From: Streptomyces sp. NBC_00237
GTDB taxonomy: Bacteria; Actinomycetota; Actinomycetes; Streptomycetales; Streptomycetaceae
Direction: 5' to 3'
Assembly: GCF_026342435.1 (NCBI RefSeq)
Contig: NZ_JAPEMT010000004.1
Coordinates: 310,001 to 374,000, forward strand
DNA: 64,000 bases
The notes beneath the pieces were generated by a model that was not told the origin of the DNA, did not search any database, and worked only from the letters and a program-made list of their open reading frames with translations. The first letter of the stretch is position 1. Every line of letters begins with the position of its first letter. Below, piece after piece: positions 42,007 to 51,211 of the stretch. Made by a program: the position numbers and the translations under genes.

Positions 42007-44297
42007 GACCTCGGCGGCTTCCTCGCGTCGAAGGCGAAGACGGTGTTCCTGGCGGCGGTCACGACGACCGCACCGCCCGCGACGGTCACCCTCGGGCTCG
42101 CCCCCTGCTCGCCCGTCAGGCCGTCCGCCTGCGGATCCGTCGTCCACAGGGGCCTGCCGTCGCGCGGCGACAGCGCGGCCACCCGGCCGGTCGCCGAGCT
42201 GAAGTACAGCGCACCGGATCCCGCCACGGGACCCGACGCACCCTCCACGCTCGTCTGCCGCGACCACTTCTCGCGGCCGGTGGCGGGATCGAGCGCGGTG
42301 ACGCGGCCGGTCTGCCCGCTGACGTAGAGGGTGCCGTCGGCCAGGCCGGGCGTGCCCGCGTACGTCTTCGACAGCCGGGAGTACGTGACCTTCCCGGTGG
42401 TCGGGTCGAAGCGTGCCACCCCCTCGTAACCGGCCGACGCCGGTCCTTCCCTGTGCACCTGGAGCAGTACGAGAGCGCCGTCGGCGACGCCCATCGGCAC
42501 GGCGGGGCCCCTGACCGCGACGGGCCCGCCCAGCGCGCCCGAGGCGCGGTCGAGCGTGCGCAGGGTGGGTCGGCGGACCTCCGTCTCGTTGACCTCGGCG
42601 GTCGGCGCGCACATCGCGTAGAGCCGTACGCCCACCGGAAGGGGAGCGCACCGCGTGCGCGCGGGGAACGGCCTCGTCCAGGCGACCTTGCCGCTGCGCA
42701 GGTCCCGGGCCTCGAAGCGGGACTCGGCGGCGTCGACGGTCACCACGGTGGAACCGGTCACCACGGCGTCCCGCGAGCGGCCGGTGACGGCCATCGACTG
42801 GATACCGGCCGGTGCGGACCACAGCTCCCGGCCCTCGGCCGCGTCGAGGGCCACGACCTCGGCGGAGAAGCCCCGAGGATCGTTCTCGGCGGAGAAGCGG
42901 TAGCCGAGCACCGTGTCGTCGGTGGCGTCCACCAGGTGCATGCCCTGGACGGGGACGCCCGGGCTCTTCCTCGTCCACACGCGCGAGCCGTCGGCGGCGT
43001 TGACCCGGGCCGCGACGACTCCACCGCCCCCGCAGAACAGCGCGTCGTCACCGCGCGCGACGCAGCGCAGCTCGTCGGGAATGTCCGGACGGCCGCCCAG
43101 GAGGGCCGTGTGCCAGGGCCGGAAGCCGTGCGGCAGCGCGGGCCCGGGAGCCGCGACGCTGCTGCTGCGGTCGCCTCCGTCGGCCTGGCCGTCCTGACCG
43201 TTCCCGCCGAAGCCGCCGGAGGTCACGACGGCGACTCCGCCGCCGATCGCCGCCACCGCGAGGGCCGCCGCGAGCACGGGCCGCCACCGACGACGCAGTC
43301 GGCCGCCGGCCCGGGAGCCCTTCGCGCGGGGGCCGTCCGCAGCCGTGGCCGGACCCATGGGGACGCCGGGCGGCGGGGTGGGACGCAGGGCGAGGTGGTG
43401 CTCGGTGTCCGTGTCCCTGGTACGGCCCGCACCGGTGCCGGTGCCGCTGCCGCTGCCGGTACCGGCGGTCCCGGGGTCGGTCCCGCCGAGGTCGACGGGC
43501 AGGTCCCGCAGCCGTACGAGGAGTTCGTCCGCCGAGGGCCGCCCCTCGGGCTCCTTGTCCAGGCACGGCTCGACGACCGCGCGCAGCACCACCGGCACCG
43601 AGCCCAACGACGGTTCCTCGTGCACCACTTGATACGCCGTCAGGTACGGGCTGTCCGCGTCGAAGGGCCCCTGCCCGGTCGCCGCGTACACGAGCAGCGT
43701 TCCCAGCGAGAACACGTCGGAGCGCGGCCCCACCCCGCGCGGCGCCTGCAACTGCTCCGGCGACATGAAGGGCGGTGTGCCGATGACCCGGCCCGTCATG
43801 GTCAGGGTCTGCTGGTCGGCCGCGCGCGAGATGCCGAAGTCGATGACGCGCGGGCCCTCGGGCGAGAGCACGACGTTCGAGGGCTTCAGGTCGCGGTGGA
43901 CGACGCCCACCCGGTGGATGTCGCGCAGCGCCTCCGTCAGGCCGATGGCGAGCGTCCGCAGCTCCGCACCGGCCAGCGGGCCGCGCGCCGCGATGCGCTG
44001 GGCGAGGGTGTCGCCCTCGATGTAGGCCGTGGCCATCCACGGCTGCTCGGCCTCCGGGGCGGCGTCGACCACGGCGGCGGTGAACGCGCCGCTCACCCGC
44101 CGCGCCGCCGCCACCTCCTGCCGGAAGCGGATGCGGAATTCCTCGTCCGCCGCGAACTGCTGGTGGATGAGCTTGATCGCGACCGGGCGGCCGGAGTCCG
44201 TACGCGCGAGGAAGACGGTGCCCATGCCGCCCGAGCCGAGCCGTGCCTCAAGCCGGTAGCCACCGATCTCGGCCGGGTCACCTCCGCGCAGCGACAC
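42000..44297 (-). CDS. Ser/Thr protein kinase with extracytoplasmic PQQ-type beta-propeller
   Basis: 765 residues from GTG 44295-44297 (VSLRGGDPAEIGGYRLEARL), with GGCGGGAAGA upstream; the frame is open further but only through a 13-bp repeat array. Kinase domain (about 10-270): RLGSGGMGTVFLA, VAIKLIHQQF, VHRDLKPSNVVL, VIDFGISRA and GTPPFMSPEQL, all catalytic residues kept. A Gly/Thr-rich linker leads to a single TM helix (VLAAALAVAAIGGGVAVV, near 340). The external part (about 380-765) has repeated W-x-T-R/K-x-x and GxVxALD-type blades (VTALDPATGREKW, VAALSPRDGRPLW), a PQQ-like propeller. A PknB-type sensor kinase with unknown ligand. Converges on the PlsC-like gene. Confidence 0.92.
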   Translation of the reverse strand: MSLRGGDPAEIGGYRLEARLGSGGMGTVFLARTDSGRPVAIKLIHQQFAADEEFRIRFRQEVAAARRVSGAFTAAVVDAAPEAEQPWMATAYIEGDTLAQRIAARGPLAGAELRTLAIGLTEALRDIHRVGVVHRDLKPSNVVLSPEGPRVIDFGISRAADQQTLTMTGRVIGTPPFMSPEQLQAPRGVGPRSDVFSLGTLLVYAATGQGPFDADSPYLTAYQVVHEEPSLGSVPVVLRAVVEPCLDKEPEGRPSADELLVRLRDLPVDLGGTDPGTAGTGSGSGTGTGAGRTRDTDTEHHLALRPTPPPGVPMGPATAADGPRAKGSRAGGRLRRRWRPVLAAALAVAAIGGGVAVVTSGGFGGNGQDGQADGGDRSSSVAAPGPALPHGFRPWHTALLGGRPDIPDELRCVARGDDALFCGGGGVVAARVNAADGSRVWTRKSPGVPVQGMHLVDATDDTVLGYRFSAENDPRGFSAEVVALDAAEGRELWSAPAGIQSMAVTGRSRDAVVTGSTVVTVDAAESRFEARDLRSGKVAWTRPFPARTRCAPLPVGVRLYAMCAPTAEVNETEVRRPTLRTLDRASGALGGPVAVRGPAVPMGVADGALVLLQVHREGPASAGYEGVARFDPTTGKVTYSRLSKTYAGTPGLADGTLYVSGQTGRVTALDPATGREKWSRQTSVEGASGPVAGSGALYFSSATGRVAALSPRDGRPLWTTDPQADGLTGEQGASPRVTVAGGAVVVTAARNTVFAFDARKPPRSG

Positions 44298-44338
44298 TCT
44301 TCCCGCCCTCCTGCCCCTCGTACGTCCGTGCCCCGACG

Positions 44339-44460
44339 GGCCTGTCCACGTGACCTGCCTGCATGTCCTGCCTGCATGACCTGTCTGTATGACCTGCTTG
44401 CACGACCTGCCTGTATGACCTGGCCACGTGGCCTGTCTGCATGTCCTACCTGCATGTCCT
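44339..44460. repeat. 13-bp minisatellite upstream of the kinase
   Basis: Nine full copies plus part of a tenth of gacctgcctgcat (44339, 44352, 44365, 44378, 44391, 44404, 44417, 44430, 44443, 44456), two of them with the cacgt variant. It lies 42 bp upstream of the kinase start codon, in its leader or promoter. Confidence 0.92.
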
Positions 44461-44612
44461 TCCCCACAAACTAGCCGCCGGTCGGTGCCACTGAGCAAGG
44501 CGGGTCGGGGCGTGTGCCGGAACGCGCACCGAATACGTGCGAGAACTCCCACGGAATACATGACCAAGGGTGTCGTGAATGGCTGCGAGTCTCGTTTCCG
44601 CGTACGCAGTCC

Positions 44613-44648
44613 CGATGGAACGCCCGATGGAACGCCCGATGGAACGAA
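44613..44648. repeat. Three tandem 12-bp repeats before ridA-like gene
   Basis: cgatggaacgcc at 44613-44624 and 44625-44636, cgatggaacgaa at 44637-44648. The unit carries ATG and GGA and ends 18 nt before the start of the RidA-like gene. The region 44461-44612 shows no other gene. Confidence 0.85.
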
Positions 44649-44666
44649 CGAGCAGATGGAGCCGAC

Positions 44667-45068
44667 ATGTCAGTGGAACGCACAGCGGTCAACCCGGTGA
44701 CCTGGTCCGTGGAGCTGGGCTTCAACCAGGGCGAGCTGGTCTCCGGACAGACCCGGACCCTGTACGTCTCGGGGCAGACCGCGATGGACGCCGAAGGCAA
44801 GCCCCAGCACGAGGGCGACATCGCGGCGCAGCTCGCGCTGAGTGTCGACAATCTGGAGGCCGTGCTCGCGGAGGCGGGAATGATCCTCGCGAACCTCGTC
44901 CGCCTCAACGTCTACACGACCGACGTCGACGCGCTCTTCCCGCACTACGGCGTGCTGGCGGCCCGGCTGGGAGCCGCCGGAGTGGCCCCGGCCTCCACGA
45001 TGCTGGAGGTGCGCCGCCTGGCGGTTCCCGGTCAGCTGGTCGAACTGGAGGGCACCGCCGTCGCATAA
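44667..45068 (+). CDS. RidA-family protein
   Basis: 133 residues from ATG 44667, GGAG 8 nt upstream. Core pattern: RTLYVSGQTAMDAEGKPQHE, DIAAQLALSVDNLEAVLAEAG, ILANLVRLNVYTTDVDALFPH and the C-terminal PASTMLEVRRLAVPGQLVELE, where the arginine of the imine-binding site (EVRRLA) and the final Glu are present. The family hydrolyses reactive 2-aminoacrylate/imine products of PLP enzymes or related substrates as trimers. No partner gene nearby; role probably housekeeping. Confidence 0.9.
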   Translation: MSVERTAVNPVTWSVELGFNQGELVSGQTRTLYVSGQTAMDAEGKPQHEGDIAAQLALSVDNLEAVLAEAGMILANLVRLNVYTTDVDALFPHYGVLAARLGAAGVAPASTMLEVRRLAVPGQLVELEGTAVA

Positions 45069-45242
45069 GGCGGCCTCGTGGTGACCCCGCCGGACGAGAC
45101 GAAGCCGGTCACCCTGGCCTCGCCGGGTGCCGCCTCGCTGCCCGGAACGGCTCCTCCCATCTCCGTACGCCTTCTTCCCCTGGGCGTACGCGGCATATTG
45201 ACTGGCCGTCAGCTTCGAGCAGCCAGCGGACAGGGGTGGGTC

Positions 45243-46439
45243 ATGGCCGGAAGCGCCGCGCGGGAGATTCTGGGGAACCTGGTACGGATCGGGTCGGCCG
45301 CCGCCGGTGAGGCGGTCCGTACGGTTCCCGCCCGGCGGGCCGGTGACGTGCCGGTACGGCCGGGGGAGGTGAACCCGGTCTGGCTGACGGCCGTCCTGTG
45401 CGCCGAGCATCCCGGAGCCACGGTGACCGGCTGCGAGGTGGTCCCGGTGAGCAGCGGGACCTCGTCGCGGTTCCGGATCTCGGTGACGTACGACGAGGCA
45501 GGCGTCGCGGCCGGGCTGCCGACCAGGGTGTTCGTGAAGAGCACGGCCGGGGTGCTCCAGCGCCTGACCCTGCACCTGGCCGACGTCCTCGTCCAGGAGC
45601 CCGCCTTCTACAACGAACTCAGGCCCGCCCTGGACATCGAGGCGCCCCGGGGCTTCCACGGCGCGGCCCACCCGGCGACCGGGCGCTGCGTGGTGCTGAT
45701 CGAGGACGTGGCCGCGAGCAGGGGCGCGGTCTTCCTGGACCCGACCGTGCCCTTCACCCGCCCCGAGATCGAGGGTCTGCTGACGGAGACGGCCCGTCGG
45801 CACGGTCAGCTGTGGGCAGACCCGAGCCTGTCCGGGTACGGCTTCCTGAAGACCCCGGACGTCCACTTCGCCAACCTCGACCGGCTGATCGGCATGAACG
45901 CGCGTTCCCGGGTCGGCCTGCGCCGCTCCGCACCCGTACTGCCGCCGGAGCCGGACGACGGCCCTTCCCCGGACGTGCTGTACTCCGCACTGCGGCGCTC
46001 CCTGGACCAGGCCGCGACGGGCCCGCAGACGTTGCTGCACGGCGACGCCCACATCGGCAACACCTACCGCACCGCCGACGGGCGGACGGGATTCGTCGAC
46101 TGGCAGGTCGTGATGCGCGGGAGCTGGGCCTGCGATGTCGCGTACCTGATCACCTCGGGTCTTGCCGTCGAGGACCGGCGCGCCTGGGAGCGCGACCTGC
46201 TCGGCCTCTACCTGGAGGAGCTGGCGAAGGCGGGCGGCGCCGCGCCGGACCCCGAAGCGGCGTGGCTCGCCTACCGGCGGCAGACTCTCTATCCGCTGTA
46301 CATCTGGCTCACGACCCGGGGCCGCAACGCGATCCAGCCGAAGTACCAGCCGGACGCCGTCTGCGACGCCATCATCGGCCGCACCGCCGTCGCCGTCCGC
46401 GACCTGGACGCCGTGGGGGCCGTGGGCCGGGCGGCCTGA
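45243..46439 (+). CDS. APH/ecdysteroid-kinase-like phosphotransferase
   Basis: 398 residues from ATG 45243 with GGGGTGG upstream. Kinase-like fold of the APH superfamily: RVFVKSTAGVLQ (ATP Lys), VVLIEDVAASRG (hinge), LLHGDAHIGNTYRTADG (Brenner motif, catalytic Asp) and RTGFVDWQVVMRG (metal Asp). The C-terminal helices include YLITSGLAVEDRR. Such proteins phosphorylate small hydroxyl compounds, from aminoglycosides to sterols and choline; the substrate is not evident. TTGACT about 45 nt upstream could be a -35. Neighbours are not functionally related. Confidence 0.85.
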   Translation: MAGSAAREILGNLVRIGSAAAGEAVRTVPARRAGDVPVRPGEVNPVWLTAVLCAEHPGATVTGCEVVPVSSGTSSRFRISVTYDEAGVAAGLPTRVFVKSTAGVLQRLTLHLADVLVQEPAFYNELRPALDIEAPRGFHGAAHPATGRCVVLIEDVAASRGAVFLDPTVPFTRPEIEGLLTETARRHGQLWADPSLSGYGFLKTPDVHFANLDRLIGMNARSRVGLRRSAPVLPPEPDDGPSPDVLYSALRRSLDQAATGPQTLLHGDAHIGNTYRTADGRTGFVDWQVVMRGSWACDVAYLITSGLAVEDRRAWERDLLGLYLEELAKAGGAAPDPEAAWLAYRRQTLYPLYIWLTTRGRNAIQPKYQPDAVCDAIIGRTAVAVRDLDAVGAVGRAA

Positions 46440-46469
46440 GGAGCGCCCGGGGCCGGGGCGGGCCGGAGG

Positions 46470-47477
46470 TCACCTCTCGCCGAGCGCGCGGCCCCCGGGC
46501 CCGAACCGGCCCTTGTACGCCGACGGCGTGATGCCGGTCTCGCGGCGCATCAGCAACCGCAGGTTGGCGGCGGTGCCGAGCCCGCTGTGCCGCGCGACGA
46601 CCTCGAAGCGGGACTCGCCCCGCTCGATCAACCGGCAGGCCAGGGCGACCCGTTGAGCCGTGAGCCATGCCAGCGGCGTCGTACCCAGTTGCGCCTGGAA
46701 GCGCCGGTGCAGTGTCGCCTGGCTGACGGCGGCGCGCGCCGCGAGGTCGGCGACGGTGAGCGGGGAGCCCAGCCGCTCCTCGGCCCAGTCCAGGACGGGT
46801 GCCAGGGACTCGTCGGGGGCGTCGGGCATGGGGCGCTCCACGAACTGCCGCTGCCCGCCGTCCCGGTTGGCCGCGAAGACCAGCCGCCTGCTCACCGCGT
46901 TGGCGACCTCCGCGCCGTGGTCACGTCGCACCAGGTGCAGCCCGAGGTCGAGTGCCGCCGCGCTGCCCGCGGCGGTGAGGATGTCGCCGTCGTCCACGAA
47001 CAGCACGTCCGCTTCGAGGTGAACGGCGGGAAAGCGCACCCGGAAGGAATCCGCCCACTGCCAGTGCGCGGTGGCCCGGCGCCCGTCGAGGACTCCGGCT
47101 TCGGCCAGGGTGAAGGCACCGCTGCAGAAGCCGACCAGGCGCGCACCCCGCTCGTGCGCCCGTCGCACGGCATCGAGCACGGCGGGGCGACGGGGCACCT
47201 CGACGTCCGGGCGGTTGGGCACGATCAGGGTGTCCGCCGTATCGGCGGCCGCCAGGCCGGCGACTCCCGTGAGGGTGAAGAAGCCGTCCCGCATCAGGGT
47301 GCTCGGCTCGGGCGAGCAGAGCGAGAAGTCGTACAGGTCGGGGCCGATCTCCGGCCTGCGGAGACCGAAGACCTCGGTGGCGCAGCCGAGCTCGAAGGGG
47401 TTCGAGTTCTCGTCCACGATCACGACGACCCGGTGTGCGCCCGCCGCCCGACCCGCATGCGAGGATTCTTGCGTCAT
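46470..47477 (-). CDS. GlxA-type transcriptional regulator (DJ-1/PfpI + AraC)
   Basis: 335 residues from ATG 47475-47477. Residues about 15-180 are a class I glutamine amidotransferase-like (DJ-1/PfpI) domain: VVVIVDENSNPFELG, and the nucleophile-elbow LVGFCSGAFTLAEAGVLDG with Cys. The C-terminal ~100 residues are an AraC helix-turn-helix pair: LTVADLAARAAVSQATLHRRF and RLIERGESRFEVVARHSGLG ... LLMRRETGITPSAYKG. Family members sense a small metabolite. It is divergent from a cupin gene with 51 bp between, its probable target. Confidence 0.9.
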   Translation of the reverse strand: MTQESSHAGRAAGAHRVVVIVDENSNPFELGCATEVFGLRRPEIGPDLYDFSLCSPEPSTLMRDGFFTLTGVAGLAAADTADTLIVPNRPDVEVPRRPAVLDAVRRAHERGARLVGFCSGAFTLAEAGVLDGRRATAHWQWADSFRVRFPAVHLEADVLFVDDGDILTAAGSAAALDLGLHLVRRDHGAEVANAVSRRLVFAANRDGGQRQFVERPMPDAPDESLAPVLDWAEERLGSPLTVADLAARAAVSQATLHRRFQAQLGTTPLAWLTAQRVALACRLIERGESRFEVVARHSGLGTAANLRLLMRRETGITPSAYKGRFGPGGRALGER

Positions 47478-47528
47478 ATGCGATTCCTATCACTCGTGCG
47501 GCTCCCGAAAACAGCCCACGATGACCCC

Positions 47529-47924
47529 ATGAGCAGCGAACCCGTACACCTGAGCAAAGCCCTGGCCTCCTTCGACGCCCTGTGGAGCCCCCGCATCGCG
47601 GCACGCGTGAACGACTACGACGTCCGGATCGCCAAGGTCGAGGGCGAGCACATCTGGCACGTCCACGACAGCACCGACGAGTTCTTCCTGGTCCTCGACG
47701 GGGAACTGCACATCTCCCTGCGTGAGCCCGGAGGGGAGCGCACGGTGGTGCTCCCCCAGGGGTCGGTCTTCACCGTCCCGCGCGGCACGGAGCACAAGCC
47801 GTACGCTCCACGCCGTACCTCCATCCTCTTGTTCGAGCCCACCGGGACGCTGACCGTGGGGGATCACGCCGTCGGGATCCCGGACCACGTGGACGCGACG
47901 ACCGGACACGCGCTCGGCACCTGA
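47529..47924 (+). CDS. Cupin-domain protein
   Basis: 131 residues from ATG 47529; no ribosome site is seen, CACGAT lies 7 nt upstream, so leaderless translation is possible. Single cupin barrel: EHIWHVHDSTDEFFLVLDGE (metal His-x-His and Glu) and VFTVPRGTEHKPYA (Pro-Gly and late His). A small metal-binding enzyme or sensor, of unknown substrate. Divergent from a GlxA-family regulator, with no room for other promoters, which suggests regulation by it. Confidence 0.88.
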   Translation: MSSEPVHLSKALASFDALWSPRIAARVNDYDVRIAKVEGEHIWHVHDSTDEFFLVLDGELHISLREPGGERTVVLPQGSVFTVPRGTEHKPYAPRRTSILLFEPTGTLTVGDHAVGIPDHVDATTGHALGT

Positions 47925-47986
47925 GCCGGTGGGGTATGGCTGGAAAACACCGCATCGCGCCCTCCCGGGCACTGGGGCTCGCCAAT

Positions 47987-48002
47987 TGGTCTGAACCATT
48001 AT
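47987..48002 (+). promoter_or_regulatory. DasR-like dyad and -10 in front of the MFS gene
   Basis: TGGTCTGAACCA (47987-47998) matches ten of twelve bases of the DasR core TGGTCTAGACCA; flanks ATT and TTA extend the dyad (ATTGGTCTGAACCATT). CATTAT (47997-48002) is placed as a -10 for a start at the GTG 48010; the site would cover the spacer. Confidence 0.4.
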
Positions 48003-48009
48003 TCGTACG

Positions 48010-49326
48010 GTGACCTCCTCGCAGACACCACCCCGGAAGCAGCACCAGAAGCAGCAACCCGAGCAGCAACGGAAGCAGGCGTGCGGGAGCGGTCCGGCCG
48101 CCGTCCGCCCTCCCCTGTGGGACCGGCCCTTCACGCTCTTCTTCGCCGCCCGTACGGTCTCGCAGTTCGGCGACGCGATGATGCCGGTGGCCGCCGCGCT
48201 CGCGGTCGGTGCGGTGTACGGGATCTCCGGGGTCGGGCTCGTCCTCGGCACCTGGACCGGGACGTTCGTCGTGCTGGTGCTGTTCGGCGGGGTGCTGGCC
48301 GACCGGTTCGGCGCCCGGCGGATGATGGTCGGCGCGGATCTCGTACGGGTGGTGACCCAGGGAGTGCTGGCCGTCGCGTTCTTCACCGGGACGCCCCCGT
48401 TCTGGCTGCTGGTGAGCATGGCGGCGGTCGGCGGTGCGGCCGTCGCGATGTTCCTGCCGGGGATGAACGGGATGGTCCCGCTCGTCGCCCGCGAACCGCA
48501 GCGGGCCAACGCCACCCTCAAGGTCGCCGACGCGCTCGCCCACCTGCTGGGCCCGGCCGTGGCAGGGTTGCTCATCGCGCTGACCCATGCCGGGACCGTG
48601 TACGCGGTCGACGCCGGGACCTTTGTGCTCAGCGCACTGTGTCTGGCGTTCATTCGGCTCGCCCCGGGCGCCGCGAATTCCGTGAATTCCCTTGCGGAAA
48701 AAGGGAGTTCACTGCGCGGTGATCTGCGTCAGGGGTGGCGGGAGTTCCGTGCGCGCACCTGGATGTGGGCGGTGATCCTGATCTGGATGGTGTACGGCGT
48801 GCTGGTGTTCGGCCCGCTCGTGCCGCTCAGCTCCGCGCTCGTCGGGGCGCGGCTCGGCCCGGACACGTACGGTCTGGCGGTCTCCTTCCTCGGCGTCGGA
48901 ACGGTCGTCGGCGGGCTGCTGGCGTTGCGCGTGCGCCCGGTCAGGCCACTGGCCGCCGGGGCGGGGGCGATGGCCCTGTACACGGTGCTGCCGCTGTGCG
49001 TGGCGCTGGACGCCGGGCTTCCGGTGCTGCTCACGGGGCATGTCCTGGGTGGGGGCGCGATGGCGTTCTGGTCGGTGATGTGGGCGACCAGCGTGCAGAC
49101 CCACACCCCGGCGGCGGTCCTCAACCGGGTCTCCGCGTACGAGCTGGCGGGCTCGGTGTCGGGGATCGCGATCGGCCAGATCCTGGCCGGGCCCGCCCTC
49201 GCGCTGGCCGCCCCGGAGCGGCTGTTGCTGGTGTCGGCGGGGGTGTGCCTGATGGGCTGCGCGGCGCTGTTCGCGATCCCGGCGATTAGGGGGCTGCGGC
49301 GCGTCGTTTCCGTGGAATCCGCGTGA
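48010..49326 (+). CDS. MFS transporter
   Basis: 438 residues from GTG 48010; no ribosome site, -10-like CATTAT 7 nt upstream, so likely leaderless. The first ~30 residues are Gln/Lys-rich (QHQKQQPEQQRKQ), cytoplasmic. Twelve hydrophobic segments follow; loop 2-3 shows VLFGGVLADRFGARRMMVGAD (GxxxDRxGxR, MFS motif A) and a similar loop is missing in the second half. It fits the MFS_3 (EntS-like) branch of drug/peptide exporters, similar in type to 28101. Controlled perhaps by the DasR-like dyad. Confidence 0.88.
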   Translation: MTSSQTPPRKQHQKQQPEQQRKQACGSGPAAVRPPLWDRPFTLFFAARTVSQFGDAMMPVAAALAVGAVYGISGVGLVLGTWTGTFVVLVLFGGVLADRFGARRMMVGADLVRVVTQGVLAVAFFTGTPPFWLLVSMAAVGGAAVAMFLPGMNGMVPLVAREPQRANATLKVADALAHLLGPAVAGLLIALTHAGTVYAVDAGTFVLSALCLAFIRLAPGAANSVNSLAEKGSSLRGDLRQGWREFRARTWMWAVILIWMVYGVLVFGPLVPLSSALVGARLGPDTYGLAVSFLGVGTVVGGLLALRVRPVRPLAAGAGAMALYTVLPLCVALDAGLPVLLTGHVLGGGAMAFWSVMWATSVQTHTPAAVLNRVSAYELAGSVSGIAIGQILAGPALALAAPERLLLVSAGVCLMGCAALFAIPAIRGLRRVVSVESA

Positions 49327-49413
49327 ATGAGGTACGCCTGTCGGGAGCATTTGGAGCATTCGTTTTCTCGTTCATAGCTTCCGCCGAAGTGCCCGAATGT
49401 TGCCCCAGGTTTC

Positions 49414-49441
49414 TTGACGGTCACCTTGCGGCAACTTAATT
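49414..49441 (+). promoter_or_regulatory. Promoter upstream of the leader ORF and xdh operon
   Basis: TTGACG (49414-49419), 16 nt, TTAATT (49436-49441) give a good sigma-70-type match with transcription expected near 49448, about 40 nt before the leader ORF. Confidence 0.6.
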
Positions 49442-49490
49442 TCGAAGAGATCAACCCATGAGCCGTCAAGCCGAAAGGAGGCGACGTCGG

Positions 49491-49568
49491 ATGTCGATCA
49501 TCTCCGACCTGCAACGCCTCGCCCGGCGCACCGCCTGGGCCCCGGGCCGTGTGGCCCACGGCTGCTGA
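49491..49568 (+). CDS. 25-residue leader peptide ORF before the xdh operon
   Basis: ATG 49491 follows AAAGGAGG at 9 nt and a good promoter. The peptide reads MSIISDLQRLARRTAWAPGR then VAHGC and stops at 49566-49568; an in-frame ATG at 49458 would add 11 Arg-rich residues. It is 177 nt before the FeS/FAD subunit gene. The gap contains a CGGCACGC/GCGTGCCG hairpin (about 49640-49668). Arg-rich character (six Arg of 25) is compatible with an attenuating leader; function not known. It does not fit the usual Cys-rich ending of sulfur-operon leaders beyond one C-terminal Cys. Confidence 0.5.
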   Translation: MSIISDLQRLARRTAWAPGRVAHGC

Positions 49569-49745
49569 AGGCAGCTCCTCCGCCGCCCGGCCCGCCCAAC
49601 GCGCGGCACCCCGGCGTCAGTTGATCCCTCCCTGCCTGCGGCACGGCACGCGCTCCCCGGCGTGCCGATCCGCGACCCCGTAGAAAGCTCCCCACATGCC
49701 CAATTTGACAATTAGGTCGATTGCGCACCAAAAAGAGGTTTTGCC

Positions 49746-51211
49746 ATGGTAAGCGCGCGCATTACGGTCAACGGGAAAGAAACTCCCCTTGCACCGGACG
49801 CCCCTCACACCACAGTGCTCGACTTCCTGCGCGAGCGCGGCCTGACCGGCACCAAGGAGGGCTGCGCCGAGGGTGAATGCGGTGCCTGTTCCGTCCTGGT
49901 GGCCCGTCCCGGCGTGAACAAGCCCACCGACTGGGTGGCGGTCAACGCCTGCCTGGTCCCGGCCGCCGCACTCGACGGCCAGGAGGTCGTCACCTCCGAG
50001 GGCCTCGCCACCCCCGGCGCGGACGGCACGCCCGCCGCGCTGCACCCGGTGCAGGAGGAGATGGCGGTCCGAGGCGGCTCGCAGTGCGGTTACTGCACCC
50101 CGGGGTTCATCTGCAGCATGGCCTCGGAGTACTACCGGCCCGACCGCTGTACGCACACGGAAGCGGATCCGGACGGGCAGACGGACGCCGAGCACGGTCC
50201 GAACGGCTTCGACCTGCACTCCCTCAGCGGAAACCTGTGCCGCTGCACCGGCTACCGCCCCATCCGCGACGCCGCGTACGCCGTCGGCGAGCCCGCCGAT
50301 GACGACCCGCTCGCCCAGCGCCGCGAGCAGTCCGCGCCGGAGCCGGTCGCCACCGCGTACACCCAGGGCGACAGCACCTTCCTGCGCCCTGCCACCCTCG
50401 GCGAAGCCGTCCGGCTGCTGCGCGAGCGCCCCGAAGCGGTCGTCGTCGCCGGCAGCACCGACTACGGCGTCGAGGTCAACATCCGCTCCCGTCGCGACAC
50501 CTGCGTCGTCGCCGTCGACCGCCTCCCCGAACTGCGGGAGCTGCGCGTGGAGTCCGAGTACGTCGAGATCGGCGCGGCGGTCACGCTCACCGAGATCGAG
50601 CGGCGCCTCGACGGCACCGTCCCGCTGCTGGCCGAGCTGTTCCCGCAGTTCGCATCACTCCTCATCCGCAACAGCGCCACCCTCGGCGGCAACCTCGGCA
50701 CCGGCTCCCCCATCGGCGACAGCCCGCCGGTACTGCTCGCACTCGACGCGTCGCTGGTCCTCGCGGACGCCGACGGCGAGCGCGTCGTCCCCCTCGCCGA
50801 CTACTTCACCGGCTACCGGCAGAGCGTGCGCCGCCCGGACGAGCTGATCCGCGCGGTGCGCATCCCGACGCCGCTGTCGCAGGTCACGGCCTTCCACAAG
50901 ATCGCCAAGCGCCGCTTCGACGACATCTCCAGCGTCGCCGTCGCCTTCGCGGTCGACATCGAGGGCGGCATCGTCCGCAAGGCCCGCATCGGCCTCGGCG
51001 GCATCGCCGCCACCCCGATCCGCTCCCTCGCCACCGAGGCGGCCCTGGAGGGCAAGCCCTGGACGCGGGAGACCGTGGACGCGGCCGCCCGCGTCCTGCG
51101 CGGCGAGGGCACCCCGATGAGCGACCACCGGGCCAGCTCCCTCTACCGTTCCGCGATGCTCGGCACGAGCCTGAAGAAGCTGTACGCGCAGACCACCGAG
51201 GCGGTTTCGTC

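Noticed and set aside
44339..44460. Regular repeats considered as CRISPR
   Set aside because: Unit is 13 bp with no unique spacers; no cas genes in the window.
49491..49568. Leader peptide considered as a cysteine attenuator of sulfur operons
   Set aside because: It has only one cysteine and lacks the Arg-Arg-His-Ile-Asp pattern I associate with those leaders; downstream genes are molybdoenzymes.
49569..49745. Possible molybdenum-cofactor or purine riboswitch before the xdh genes
   Set aside because: Only a simple hairpin is visible; no conserved riboswitch core could be matched by eye.
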